Positions 1 through 8,825 of a stretch of DNA of 64,000 nucleotides are shown here, piece by piece. How positions within the stretch are numbered: the first letter of the stretch is position 1; every line of letters begins with the position of its first letter. Source of the DNA: Dyella flava (GTDB lineage: Bacteria; Pseudomonadota; Gammaproteobacteria; Xanthomonadales; Rhodanobacteraceae). The translations under genes were made by a program, and so were the position numbers. Under the pieces are notes generated by a model. It was not told where the DNA came from and did no database searches. It was given only the letters and a program-made list of their open reading frames with translations. The DNA lies in assembly GCF_016904955.1 (NCBI RefSeq), contig NZ_JADIKE010000024.1, forward strand, positions 58,519 to 122,518, written 5' to 3'.

Positions 1-502
1 CAAGATGGAAGTTGATCGCGACGGGGCCCTTCTGAGCTTCTTCAGTGATCACACGTGTGCCACCGCGCTCGGGAATCAGCAGCCAAGCGTGATGCAGCGA
101 GAACGTGGGCGTTTGGACGTTCCAGCCGATCTCGCGGTTTGGCTCGAATACGTCCACCGTGCTCGTGACCGGGAAGCCGAACGTCTTCCAATGGAAGGTC
201 GCGCCTTTAGTGAGCTTCTGCTGGTCAGCATCAATGTGGACGTCTGCCGAGTTCGAGTACCAGTTCGGCCATTGCACGGCTTCGATCAAATTGGCCCAGA
301 CAATCTCGGGCGGCGCGTCGATCCAGCCCTCGTTGTGGACGAAGACATCGACGTTGTGTGGCTCCAGGCCTTTGGGCCAATGGATCAATGGCGTTGCGTG
401 GCGGAGGTCGTCGGCAGATAAGCGGCTCGATTCCTGACCGTGCGCCGTTGAAGCGACGAGCATGGCAAGACTTGCGGCCAGCACCCATGTGTTGGTCTTC
501 AT
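1..502 (-). CDS. SRPBCC-family secreted protein, 3' end outside window
   Basis: Reading the minus strand from the ATG at 502 gives an open frame to the left edge, so the C-terminus is missing. The protein starts with a typical signal peptide (MKTNTWVLAASLAMLVASTAHG), followed by a polyketide-cyclase/START-like (SRPBCC) pattern: an IDAPPEIVWANL segment, then GATFHWKTFGFP, then the GGTRVITEE strand near the edge. It resembles the second SRPBCC protein at 2511-3026 (shared F-x-TFGFPV and TxExxQKG patterns), but only this one has an export signal. SRPBCC proteins bind hydrophobic ligands; the substrate is unknown. It lies downstream of, and co-directional with, the two oxidoreductases, so it may belong to the same unit. 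Confidence 0.75.
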   Translation of the reverse strand, partial: MKTNTWVLAASLAMLVASTAHGQESSRLSADDLRHATPLIHWPKGLEPHNVDVFVHNEGWIDAPPEIVWANLIEAVQWPNWYSNSADVHIDADQQKLTKGATFHWKTFGFPVTSTVDVFEPNREIGWNVQTPTFSLHHAWLLIPERGGTRVITEEAQKGPVAINFHL

Positions 503-545
503 AAAAAAACTCCATTCAATAAGTGAGACGATCGGCGCCGCGTAA

Positions 546-1439
546 TCAGCGCTCTTGCCTGGAAGGTTCGTCGTTATGCGGCGCGACCAACGTCACGACG
601 GCGGTCATGTTTTGTGCTCCAAGACCCGCGTCGATCGCTTTGCGAAACACGGTGCGCGCCGCGGCGATCATCGGTACGTCTTCAGCAGATCCTGCAGCCT
701 CAATCGTGTAGGTGAAATCCTTCTCGATGAGGTCGACAGGGAACTGAGTTCTGAAATCGCCAGCCAGCATCGAGCTCACTAGATAATGAGCCACCGGACT
801 CCAGACGGCGGTGCCGGCGATCGCCTGCAGCGTCCGGCCAGCATCGGCGCCCGACCGTCGCAGCATGCCAATGAGCTCCGCCAGTACGGTGACCTGCACG
901 CCGAGCAACGCATTCGTGCTTAGCTTCACCAGCGCGCCCGAACCAAGCGGGCCAACCAGATGGACGGCGCTTCCCATCGCCTTGAGCACGGGATCGGCGC
1001 GCGCGAGCGTCGTGTCGTCGCCACCGACGAAGTAGACGAGTTGGCGCGCGTCTGCTTGAACGCGCGAACCTGAGACCGGCGCTTCCAGCAACGCTGCGCC
1101 GCGTTGCGCTATGGCGTGGCCCAGTTCCCGGATCCATCCTGGCGTAAGCGTCGAGCTTTCGATGGCGACAGCGCTCGCAGCCATGCCGGCGAGAGCGCCG
1201 TTGTCCGGATCAAGCCACACGCTACGCGAGGCACCATCGTCGCGCAGCATGGCGATGACGAAGGCAGCACCTGCCGCTGCCTCACGTGGCGTTCGCGCCT
1301 GTGTCGCGCCCGCGGCAACCAACGGCTTCGCCGCGTCTGCCGTGCGGTTCCAGACCGTGACGTCGTGGCCGGCCTTGATGAGGTGCGCGGCCATGCGCGA
1401 CCCCATAGCGCCAAGCCCAAGGACAGAAATTTTGCTCAT
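546..1439 (-). CDS. NAD(P)-dependent beta-hydroxyacid dehydrogenase family oxidoreductase
   Basis: A 297-residue protein with an N-terminal Rossmann fold (GLGAMGSRMA, residues about 8-17), the family signature near EAPVSGSRVQADARQ (about 120-134), and the catalytic lysine region VKLSTN (about 171). This is the 3-hydroxyisobutyrate dehydrogenase/tartronate semialdehyde reductase superfamily, which also includes imine reductases. The usual DAPVSGG signature reads EAPVSGS, so the substrate may be atypical. It lies between an MDR oxidoreductase and a secreted SRPBCC protein on the same strand, which suggests a small catabolic or detoxifying operon. The precise substrate cannot be read from sequence. 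Confidence 0.85.
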   Translation of the reverse strand: MSKISVLGLGAMGSRMAAHLIKAGHDVTVWNRTADAAKPLVAAGATQARTPREAAAGAAFVIAMLRDDGASRSVWLDPDNGALAGMAASAVAIESSTLTPGWIRELGHAIAQRGAALLEAPVSGSRVQADARQLVYFVGGDDTTLARADPVLKAMGSAVHLVGPLGSGALVKLSTNALLGVQVTVLAELIGMLRRSGADAGRTLQAIAGTAVWSPVAHYLVSSMLAGDFRTQFPVDLIEKDFTYTIEAAGSAEDVPMIAAARTVFRKAIDAGLGAQNMTAVVTLVAPHNDEPSRQER

Positions 1440-1503
1440 GGGAAACCTACGTTGGCGGCAAACTCATGCGGACTGCAGACGCGGCTGCGTAGCGTTTCGC
1501 GCC

Positions 1504-2514
1504 TCACCATTCGACAGCGATCTTGCCGAAATGGGTGCCGCTGCTCTGGTAACGGAAGGCGTCGGCCAACTGATCGAGCGAAAAGCTCCTGTCCAGGACA
1601 GGGCTTACGCCGGACTGTTCGAGCGCAGCGACATAATCCTGCTGCTGACGCCTGCTGCCCACCATCAGCCCTTGCAGGCGCGCCTGCTTGGCCATCAACT
1701 TAACGGTCGGCACGTCACCCTGTATCCCGGTCAATACGCCGATCAACGAAATGTGGCCCCCAACGCGGACCGATGCGATGGATTGGGCAAGCGTGCCGGG
1801 ACCACCGGATTCAACGACATGATCGACGCCGCCTCCCGTGAGGTCTTGCACTCGCTTTCCCCAGTCCGGGACTTGGCGATAGTTGATCACGTGGTCGGCG
1901 CCAAGAGCGCGGGCACGTTCCAATTTCTCGTCAGACGACGAAGTGGCGATAACCGCCGCACCCATCATCTTCGCGATCTGCAACGCCGCGATCGAAACGC
2001 CGCCGGTGCCCAACACCAAGACGGTGTCGCCAGCTTTGATTTGCCCGTCGCCGACCAGCGCCCGCCAAGCGGTGAGGCCGGCGGTGGTAATGGTTGCGGC
2101 CTCGGCATGGCTCCAACCGCGTGGCGCGCGTGTGAAAGCCGTTGCCGGCCGTACCGAAAAGTGACTGGCGAAGCCGTCGATACCGTCACCTGGCGTATCA
2201 GTGAAAACGCCCACCGGTCCGCTGGGCAGTCCATCCTGCCATTGAGGGAAGAAGCAGGAAACGACATGGTCGCCTGGCTTGAACTCGACCACACCGTCGC
2301 CCACGGCTTCGACCATACCGGCGCCATCGGACATCATGATCCGACCGTCAACGGTCGGGATGCCGCCGTTGGCGACTAGCAGGTCGTGGAAGTTGAGCGA
2401 GGTCGCGTGGAGCGCGACACGAATCTGACCCGGCCCGGGTCGACCGGGGTCGGCGACGTCGTGGATCTCGATCCGATCCAGCCCACCGGGAGTACGAATG
2501 ACGGCGGCCTTCAT
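1504..2514 (-). CDS. MDR-family (zinc-type alcohol dehydrogenase-like) NAD(P) oxidoreductase
   Basis: Medium-chain dehydrogenase/reductase of 336 residues. It has an N-terminal GroES-like domain (NFHDLLVANG, then GDHVVSCFF) and a nucleotide-binding domain with VLVLGTGGVSIAALQIAK. No obvious cysteine cluster for structural zinc is present, as in quinone-oxidoreductase-like members. The ATG at 2514 is preferred because its first bases overlap the TGA of the upstream SRPBCC gene (ATGA), an arrangement typical of translational coupling, and an AGGAAGG stretch lies just upstream. A longer frame upstream would run into that SRPBCC gene. The substrate is unknown. Confidence 0.85.
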   Translation of the reverse strand: MKAAVIRTPGGLDRIEIHDVADPGRPGPGQIRVALHATSLNFHDLLVANGGIPTVDGRIMMSDGAGMVEAVGDGVVEFKPGDHVVSCFFPQWQDGLPSGPVGVFTDTPGDGIDGFASHFSVRPATAFTRAPRGWSHAEAATITTAGLTAWRALVGDGQIKAGDTVLVLGTGGVSIAALQIAKMMGAAVIATSSSDEKLERARALGADHVINYRQVPDWGKRVQDLTGGGVDHVVESGGPGTLAQSIASVRVGGHISLIGVLTGIQGDVPTVKLMAKQARLQGLMVGSRRQQQDYVAALEQSGVSPVLDRSFSLDQLADAFRYQSSGTHFGKIAVEW

Positions 2515-3026
2515 GACGCCTTCCTCTTGAACGCCGCGGCGACCAGACCGTCTAGCCAATCTTGATGACCATTGATCATCGCGTTGGGTTTGGTCTTGGC
2601 CAGTTCCTGGGCGGGCTTACCCTTCTGGGATTCCTGCGTGAGGATGCGCACGCGTCCACCTGGAAGATCTTCGATCAACCATGGGTGGTACATGTCAAAG
2701 CGCGTATCGCCCTCGCCACCCCAGCCATGCCAGCCAACGCGACCGGGTTTGCCGTTGGCCGGCGCGACGTACTCCAACACCTGCGCTTCCACCGGAAAGC
2801 CGAAGGTCTCGAAGTAGAAACGCATGCCTTCCTCGAGCTCCGGCCCCTTGCCGTCGTGGAAACGGATGTTCGCCGAGTTCGCATAGTAGGTCGGCCAGAG
2901 TGGGGCGTTGCTGAGGAGCGGCCAGACATCCGCCGTGCTGAGCCCCGCAACGATGACCTCGTTGGATACGAAGTTATCGGTAAAGCCGGGCGTGAAATTC
3001 GCGGGCCATAAAATCTCATTCATCAT
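2511..3026 (-). CDS. SRPBCC-family cytoplasmic protein
   Basis: A 171-residue protein without a signal peptide. It has the SRPBCC layout: LSTADVWPLLSNAPLWPTYY near residue 30, a central RFYFETFGFPVEAQVLEYVAP segment, and a long C-terminal helix ending DWLDGLVAAAFKRKAS. The start at 3026 (or the adjacent ATG at 3023) follows an AAGGAGC ribosome binding site; a much longer frame to 3440 would overlap the LysR gene and is not credible. It is the first gene of the minus-strand unit, overlaps the next gene by four bases, and faces the LysR regulator across a 118-bp spacer. It probably binds or dehydrates a small hydrophobic ligand. Confidence 0.8.
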   Translation of the reverse strand: MMNEILWPANFTPGFTDNFVSNEVIVAGLSTADVWPLLSNAPLWPTYYANSANIRFHDGKGPELEEGMRFYFETFGFPVEAQVLEYVAPANGKPGRVGWHGWGGEGDTRFDMYHPWLIEDLPGGRVRILTQESQKGKPAQELAKTKPNAMINGHQDWLDGLVAAAFKRKAS

Positions 3027-3116
3027 AAATAGCTCCTTCCCGGGCCGAACTGCACCCGGGGTGGTCGTGTTCGAGGGGTCTTTCCGAACAATAAGGAGCG
3101 TGCCATCATAATTCCA

Positions 3117-3131
3117 ATCGCAATTTGCGAT
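3117..3131. promoter_or_regulatory. Palindromic LysR-type operator (T-N11-A)
   Basis: The spacer between the SRPBCC gene and the divergent lysR gene contains ATCGCAATTTGCGAT, a perfect inverted repeat (ATCGCA-ATT-TGCGAT) that embeds the T-N11-A pattern of LysR-type recognition sites. It lies 14 bp before the lysR start and about 90 bp before the start of the opposite operon, the usual place for autorepression plus activation. Confidence 0.7.
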
Positions 3132-3144
3132 CTGGTACATAAGC

Positions 3145-4101
3145 ATGCGTGATATCAGAAAACTTGATCTCAACTTGCTGCGGGCGCTTGATGCGCTCCT
3201 GGACGAGCGCAGCGTGACCAAGGCAGCTGAGCGATTGGCGTTGACGCAGCCGGCGGTAAGCGGGGTGCTGGCGAGGCTTCGCGAAAGCTTCGACGATCCG
3301 TTGTTTGTGCGTACGCAACGCGGCATCGTCCCAACACCGCGGGCGATGCAGATCGTCGGGCCGCTGAAGCAGATCTTGGGCGACGTCGAGTCACTGCTAC
3401 AGCCCTCGACGTTCGAGCCATCGACTGCGGAGTTCACCATCAGCGTGGCAGCAACCGATTACGCGTTTCGCGCGGCGGTGATTCCGTTCGTCTCGAAGTT
3501 GCGGCAACTCGCGCCCGGCGTGCGCGTTGCTGCGCGACCCGTCGAAGACGATCGCGTGGAGTTGCAATTCGCACGCGGGGAAATTGATCTGGCGTTGATG
3601 ACGCCCGAAGACGTACTTCCGGAACTTCACTCGCAACATTTGTTCGATGAGAGCTACGTTTGTGCACTGCGCGCCGATCATCCCGATGCGAAGGCGCAGA
3701 CGCTCTCGATCGACCGCTTCTGCGCGCTGGATCATGCGCTCGTCTCCTTTGCCGGCGAGCGCTTTTGGGGCGTGACGGACGACGCGCTCGCGAGCATTGG
3801 GCGACGTCGACGTGTCGCGGTATCGGTCACCAGCTTCCTCGTGCTAACCGAGGTCCTGCTGACGACTGATCTCATAGCCATCGCACCGCGGCGTTTGGTT
3901 GCCGGTGTCGACGGGCTGGTCCTGTTCAAACCACCGATCGATATCGCGGGGTTTTCCAAGCTCGCGGTTTGGCATGAACGCACGCACTACGATCCTGGCC
4001 ACCAATGGGCGCGTGCATTGTTGTTCGAGACGTGCGGTGCATTGGGTGGCGCTGAGGAGAAATCAGTACGTCGTGTACGCCGGGCCGCGTTGGGTTCGTG
4101 A
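3145..4101 (+). CDS. LysR-family transcriptional regulator
   Basis: A 318-residue LysR regulator. The N-terminal winged HTH (residues about 5-64) reads LDLNLLRALDALLDERSVTKAAERL followed by TQPAVSGVLARLR and the DDPLFVRT wing. A type 2 periplasmic-binding-like effector domain follows (about 90-300). The subgroup with DLNLL and FVRTQRG resembles NodD/LinR/SyrM-type regulators of aromatic or oxidative operons. It is divergent from the SRPBCC/MDR/dehydrogenase genes, with a perfect palindromic box between, so it most likely controls them. The inducer cannot be inferred. Confidence 0.92.
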   Translation: MRDIRKLDLNLLRALDALLDERSVTKAAERLALTQPAVSGVLARLRESFDDPLFVRTQRGIVPTPRAMQIVGPLKQILGDVESLLQPSTFEPSTAEFTISVAATDYAFRAAVIPFVSKLRQLAPGVRVAARPVEDDRVELQFARGEIDLALMTPEDVLPELHSQHLFDESYVCALRADHPDAKAQTLSIDRFCALDHALVSFAGERFWGVTDDALASIGRRRRVAVSVTSFLVLTEVLLTTDLIAIAPRRLVAGVDGLVLFKPPIDIAGFSKLAVWHERTHYDPGHQWARALLFETCGALGGAEEKSVRRVRRAALGS

Positions 4102-4267
4102 CGAAGAAACCTCTCATCCCGATCGTTAGTGGCTCAACGTACACATCGCTCTTCGTTTCTTTGCATGAGTAGCGGTTGCACATCGACTTCGTCGGACTGA
4201 GTCACCAGCAACGTCGAAATGCGGCAGCTTTCAGACATGGCTGATTGGTCATGATCGTAGTCCCGTA

Positions 4268-6010
4268 ATGACTGATCTGCGCGACGCGACCACGCTGGCA
4301 GGGCGCAATGATGTTTGCCAAGATAAAATCATGACCGAGGTCAACATCCTGGATCGCCTGCCGATCGGTGTGATGAGCGTTCGCGCTGGGGCGATCGCGT
4401 TCATGAACTACACCTTGCGAAGCCTCTTCGCCGGAACCTTTGCGTCCCTGGCGGAATTGGCAGACGCCTTTCCGGGAACAGCGGGACTTGCCGACGCGCT
4501 CGCGCGCAGCGAACCGGTGTGGGTCAGCATCGGCGACGCGGTGTTCTATGTCGACGTAACCGGTCACGGGCAGGACGACGAGCTCGTCGTTTTCGTGCCC
4601 TTGAACTACATGGATCCGAAAGACCCGCAATTGCGGGAGCTGCGCGAGCTCTACACCGACTTTCAGGAGATCTTTCACAACTGCTTCGACGGTATCTATG
4701 TCGCTGATGGCAGTGGACGTTCGCTTTGGCTCAATGAGGGCTTCGAGCGCGCCTACGGACTTGAGGCCCGCGACTTCATTGGCCGCGACGTGCGCGAGCT
4801 CGAGCGGCTCGGCCACATGAAGCCGATGATCACTTGGAAAGTCATCACGACGAAGCAGCGACAGTCCGCGGTGCAACGCACCAAGGCAGGCAAAAGTGTG
4901 CTGGCGACCGGCATCCCGCTTCTCGATGAGCGCGGTAACGTCCGCAAGGTCATCATCAACTCGCGCGACTTAACCGAGCTCGTCGCCCTGCAGCAGCGGC
5001 TCAGCGAGGCCGAAGCGGATCTAGCACGCACGCGTTCCGAGCTCGCCCAGCTGCGCTTGGAAGCCGGACGCGTTGATCAGGTCACATGGTCGAGTGCCGC
5101 GATGCAGGAAGTGGTCGATCTTGGCCTTCGCCTGGCGCGCGTCGACACCACGCTGCTGATTCAAGGGGAATCGGGCGTCGGCAAGGACGTTATCGCGCGC
5201 CTGATCCACACCGAAGGAACGCGGCGGGATGGGCCTTTCGTCAAGATCAACTGCGGCGCGATTCCCACCGAACTCCTCGAATCCGAACTCTTCGGCTACG
5301 AGAGTGGCGCCTTCACGGGCGCGCGCAAAGAGGGCAAGGCAGGTCTCTTCGAGGTCGCTAATGGCGGCACGATATTCCTCGACGAGATCGGCGAAATGCC
5401 GGCTCCGTTGCAAGTCAAACTCCTGCAGGTGATCCAGGACCGGACCTTTACCCGTCTTGGTAGCACTCGCACCGTCAAAGTGGATCTCCGGCTGATTGCT
5501 GCGACTAATCGCGACCTGCGGTCGATGGTGCGCGAGCGGACATTTCGGGAGGATCTCTTCTATCGCTTGAGCGTCGTGCCCATCGATATTCCTCCACTGA
5601 GAGAGCGGCCAGAGGACATCGCCCCTCTTACTCAACGTTTCCTGCAAGAGATCAATGAGCGTTACGGCTTCACGCGTCACTTCTCTGGGGCGGTGATGGA
5701 TCGTCTGCTGCGCTATGCATGGCCGGGCAACGTTCGGGAGCTGCGCAACGTTGTTGAGCGCCTTGCCGTCACTGCACGCGAGGATGAGATCGGACTCGAG
5801 ACGCTACCGAGCGATCTCCTGGTCGAGAACATACGCCACGTGCCGTCGAACAAGCCGTTGAAGGCTGCCGCGCGCAGCCATGAGGTCGAAACCGTGCAAG
5901 CCACCGTTGAGCGCCTCGGCTCGATCGGTCGGGCGGCCGTGCATCTGGGCGTCAGCGAATCCACCGTGAAGAGGCGCCTGCGGGAAGGGCGAAAGCCCCC
6001 CAGCGATTGA
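4268..6010 (+). CDS. Sigma-54-dependent PAS-AAA+ enhancer-binding transcriptional activator
   Basis: A 580-residue activator. The N-terminal sensory half contains one clear PAS domain (about 135-245; IFHNCFDGIYVADGSGR) and a weaker PAS-like region before it, then a short coiled coil. The AAA+ domain has Walker A GESGVGKD, the sigma-54 contact loop GAFTGA and Walker B GTIFLDEIGEMP. A Fis-type HTH closes the protein (GRAAVHLGVSESTVKRRL). There is no receiver domain, so it probably senses a ligand directly. No strong ribosome binding site precedes this ATG; an internal ATG at 4331 is an alternative. The next gene has a consensus sigma-54 promoter with two upstream palindromes, making it the obvious target. 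Confidence 0.93.
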   Translation: MTDLRDATTLAGRNDVCQDKIMTEVNILDRLPIGVMSVRAGAIAFMNYTLRSLFAGTFASLAELADAFPGTAGLADALARSEPVWVSIGDAVFYVDVTGHGQDDELVVFVPLNYMDPKDPQLRELRELYTDFQEIFHNCFDGIYVADGSGRSLWLNEGFERAYGLEARDFIGRDVRELERLGHMKPMITWKVITTKQRQSAVQRTKAGKSVLATGIPLLDERGNVRKVIINSRDLTELVALQQRLSEAEADLARTRSELAQLRLEAGRVDQVTWSSAAMQEVVDLGLRLARVDTTLLIQGESGVGKDVIARLIHTEGTRRDGPFVKINCGAIPTELLESELFGYESGAFTGARKEGKAGLFEVANGGTIFLDEIGEMPAPLQVKLLQVIQDRTFTRLGSTRTVKVDLRLIAATNRDLRSMVRERTFREDLFYRLSVVPIDIPPLRERPEDIAPLTQRFLQEINERYGFTRHFSGAVMDRLLRYAWPGNVRELRNVVERLAVTAREDEIGLETLPSDLLVENIRHVPSNKPLKAAARSHEVETVQATVERLGSIGRAAVHLGVSESTVKRRLREGRKPPSD

Positions 6011-6037
6011 GTGGATCACTCCATGGTCTCGGCCATT

Positions 6038-6069
6038 TTGACTAGGTCAAATTTGATATGACCCGGTCA
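6038..6069. promoter_or_regulatory. Two palindromic upstream activator sites
   Basis: TTGACTAGGTCAA (6038-6050) and TGACCCGGTCA (6059-6069) are inverted repeats built on the same TGAC/GTCA half-site, with centres 20 bp apart. They lie about 80-110 bp upstream of the sigma-54 promoter at 6142, which is normal enhancer spacing. They probably bind the upstream PAS-AAA+ activator. Confidence 0.7.
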
Positions 6070-6141
6070 AAGGTGAGCTTCTGAGCACTGCGATGCTCAC
6101 CCTTATTCGCACAAATCACTGATAACGCTGGCGTTTCCTTG

Positions 6142-6156
6142 TGGCACGTCACTTGC
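6142..6156 (+). promoter_or_regulatory. Sigma-54 (-24/-12) promoter
   Basis: TGGCAC-N5-TTGC (TGGCACGTCACTTGC) matches the sigma-54 consensus exactly, with the GG and GC elements correctly spaced. Transcription should start near 6168, leaving a leader of about 68 bases before the flavoprotein ATG at 6236. A short inverted repeat (GTGAGC...GCTCAC) lies between the activator sites and the promoter. Confidence 0.85.
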
Positions 6157-6235
6157 GTAGCCCTGTGCGTATCGGGCAGCGAGCGCCAAAGGGGCGTTCG
6201 CCCGAGTCCCGAACGGACAACGCGCAAGGTGCGAC

Positions 6236-7948
6236 ATGACGGAAATCTTAGTGACGGATGTGCTGGTGATCGGCGAGGGCTGTGCGGGCCTAAGTGCCGC
6301 ATTGGCCGCAACCGAGGAGGGCTGCGACGTGATCCTGCTCGGTGATGGCCGAGCGCCGGCCACGGCTATCTCGACCGGATTTCTGACCTACGCAGCGCAT
6401 GAGGGTTTTACCCGCGACCAGCTTTTCCACGCCATGGCTGAGGTGACGGGCAAGGGTCTGTGCGACCCACTGCTTCTCCGTCGCCTTGTCGATGACGGCC
6501 CGAAGGAAATGAGCGAGGCGTTCGCGGCCTATCGCATTCCCGTTGATCGGGCCGAGCGCGGCGTGCGCGTGCGGCGGGCCGTCGGCAAAACCGGGCGTGA
6601 CCTCTTGTCGGGCTTCGGGTCCGAGTACCAAGAGCGCGAGAGCGTCGAGGACATGACGGGGCTCATGATGGAGTTCTCCTCGACTCATGGCACGGCGCTC
6701 TACGCACAACTACGCAAAGCCGTGAAAGCCTCACCTCAGATCAGGCGCCTGCGGGGCAGCGCCCTCGTGCTCGAGCCTGACGCCACCGCGGTCGGCGCGC
6801 TCGTCGGCGGTAAACCCGTCACGGTGGCGGCACGCGCGATCGTCCTGGCGACCGGCGGGTTGCAGGGCCTCTACGAGTTTACCGACACCCCTGAGACGCT
6901 AACCGGTGACGGCCACGGCATGGCTGCAGAGGCGGGCGCCAAGCTCGTCGACATGGAGTTCATCCAGTTCTACCCGCTTGCCGTGCGCGAGGATGGCATC
7001 CCGCCGATCTTTCTTTACCCAGACTTCCCGAAGCTCTCGACCCTCGTCAACGACCGCGGCGAGAACTTGCTTCGCAAGCACCTCGGCGAGGCCTCCCAGT
7101 ACCTCGCCGACCTGCACAATTGGGACCAGCTCTCGGCGCTCATCCAGGCCGAGATCGTCGAGGGCCGATACGTCTTCGTCGACTTCCGCAAGACCAAGCC
7201 TGCTGACTGGGCACCGGACTCGTTGACCGCCACCTTCCTGTCGAAATTCATCCCGGATTTCCGCGAACGGCCGGTGCAGGTCGCGCCCTCGTCCCACTAC
7301 ACGATCGGCGGCCTCAAAGTGGATGTGGATGGCCGCACGAGCCTGCCGAAGGTCTATGCGGCGGGCGAGACTGCCGGCGGCGTCCATGGTGCCTGCCGCC
7401 ACGGTGGCACGGCGCTTGTCGAGGCGATCACCTTCGGCCGCATCGCTGGTCGGCACGCCGCGCAGTCGCTGAACGGCGACGCCCCCCGCACCATCGCCTC
7501 GCTACTGCCTCCCGAGCGCAAGGCCGGCGCGCTGGCGCGGGTCGCCGAAGCGATGACGAAGTTGCGCCATGCAAACCAGATGGCGCTCGGTCCCATCCGC
7601 GACCGCGCTCGCCTCGAGGACGCCGGGACGCGCCTTGCCGCGTTGCGAGAGGAGGTCCGCGGGTTCGGTTGGAGCGATTACGGCGAGATGCAGCAGGTTC
7701 TACGCGTCGAGCGCGGAATCATGCTCTCCGATTGCCTGCGCCAGGCGATGTTGCGCCGGACCGAGAGCCGCGGCACCCACGCCCGTTCGGATTTCCCACA
7801 GACGAGCGACGACTGGCTCAAGAAGCAGGTGGTGCGCGTCGTGGCCGGCAAACCGGTCTTTACGGACGCACCGCTCCAGGTCCGCGAGCCGCCGCACGGC
7901 CCTCTCGCCTCGATCAATCAACGACAGGTCCAGAAGAAACGCTCGTGA
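6236..7948 (+). CDS. FAD-binding fumarate reductase/succinate dehydrogenase-type flavoprotein
   Basis: A 570-residue flavoprotein. An N-terminal FAD motif (DVLVIGEGCAGLSAAL, from residue 8), the ATGGLQGLYE segment, the SSHYTIGGLKVDVDG segment (substrate-side signature of fumarate reductase, succinate dehydrogenase and L-aspartate oxidase) and a C-terminal FAD-closing AAGETAGGVHGACRHGGTAL are all present. A helical C-terminal domain follows, as in L-aspartate oxidase and APS reductase alpha subunits. No iron-sulfur partner gene is adjacent, so it may be a stand-alone oxidase or reductase. Expression probably depends on sigma-54 and the upstream activator. The substrate is unknown. Confidence 0.85.
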   Translation: MTEILVTDVLVIGEGCAGLSAALAATEEGCDVILLGDGRAPATAISTGFLTYAAHEGFTRDQLFHAMAEVTGKGLCDPLLLRRLVDDGPKEMSEAFAAYRIPVDRAERGVRVRRAVGKTGRDLLSGFGSEYQERESVEDMTGLMMEFSSTHGTALYAQLRKAVKASPQIRRLRGSALVLEPDATAVGALVGGKPVTVAARAIVLATGGLQGLYEFTDTPETLTGDGHGMAAEAGAKLVDMEFIQFYPLAVREDGIPPIFLYPDFPKLSTLVNDRGENLLRKHLGEASQYLADLHNWDQLSALIQAEIVEGRYVFVDFRKTKPADWAPDSLTATFLSKFIPDFRERPVQVAPSSHYTIGGLKVDVDGRTSLPKVYAAGETAGGVHGACRHGGTALVEAITFGRIAGRHAAQSLNGDAPRTIASLLPPERKAGALARVAEAMTKLRHANQMALGPIRDRARLEDAGTRLAALREEVRGFGWSDYGEMQQVLRVERGIMLSDCLRQAMLRRTESRGTHARSDFPQTSDDWLKKQVVRVVAGKPVFTDAPLQVREPPHGPLASINQRQVQKKRS

Positions 7949-7977
7949 CCACACCCCCTTCCACCCCGTGAAGCCTT

Positions 7978-8550
7978 ATGAACAAGCATCTAAACGCGCT
8001 CTTCCTATCATGCCTCGTAGCAGCATCGACGACCCTGTGTGGGTGTCAGCAAACAATAGATGCCCGATGGACTACTACCAATGACAACGCTGAGCGGTGG
8101 GGGGCGCTAGTACCGACTCTTCCCATTGCGCTTTACGGTCAGCTTCCTGGTATGTCCAACGAAGAAATCGTGCGATCGATACCTAACGCGATTTCCGGCG
8201 AATCATCAAATCACGAAGCCACGTCGACGAATCGGAGCGAACTGTCGCGACGCTTTATTGCCACCATTGGCGAAAACAATCCACCTACAAGCAATGCCTA
8301 TTGCGAAAACCCCATACGCGATCCATCTGATGATCGATCAATATCTTCTCCTGAGCTTATCCTCACCATTTGCGACGGTGGTCGCCTAGTCGCTTGGTCA
8401 CGCACACGCATGGATCCCCATACAACATCGCCAGCCGACGTTGCATATAAAGTTAAGCGGCTCAAAAACCTTGTTCTCATCGGGATCGCGTATAGCCCTT
8501 CTCAATACACGCCAATCGAGGTCGCCAGCAGTTTTCCAAGCGGAGATTAG
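7978..8550 (+). CDS. Putative lipoprotein of unknown function
   Basis: A 190-residue protein starting with a lipoprotein signal peptide: positive MNKH, hydrophobic core, lipobox TTLCGC with the acylated cysteine at about residue 23. The mature part is polar and has no recognised domain (C-terminal stretch VKRLKNLVLIGIAYSPSQYTPIEV). Base composition falls here compared with the preceding genes, marking the left side of a low-GC island. It starts 29 bp after the flavoprotein gene. Confidence 0.55.
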   Translation: MNKHLNALFLSCLVAASTTLCGCQQTIDARWTTTNDNAERWGALVPTLPIALYGQLPGMSNEEIVRSIPNAISGESSNHEATSTNRSELSRRFIATIGENNPPTSNAYCENPIRDPSDDRSISSPELILTICDGGRLVAWSRTRMDPHTTSPADVAYKVKRLKNLVLIGIAYSPSQYTPIEVASSFPSGD

Positions 8551-8825
8551 CGACCGTGGGAAGCTTTGAGAATTGAGCACATTTGCAATCCTTCGCTAGT
8601 TGTTCGAAATTGCATGAGAGTGCCACTGCGAGCGGGTGAGAGTTGCAACGGTCGATCATCGGCTTACGTTTTTCCAAGCATGATCGTCATCGCTAAACGA
8701 CCCCAGGCGCATCGGCCAAAACTAACCTAGACTTCCGTTAGTGAACTTCCCGGTTGCACAACTTTCCCGTGGAAGGGAGCGTCCGTGCCGCAATATTGAT
8801 CGGGTGCACCATTGGGGGAATGGCA

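Noticed and set aside
1111..2379. 422-codon plus-strand frame over the two oxidoreductases
   Set aside because: Both minus-strand genes show full Rossmann/MDR patterns; this frame spans their gap and lacks domains.
2511..3440. Long 309-codon form of the SRPBCC gene
   Set aside because: The extension overlaps the LysR gene and operator; the start at 3026 has a good ribosome binding site.
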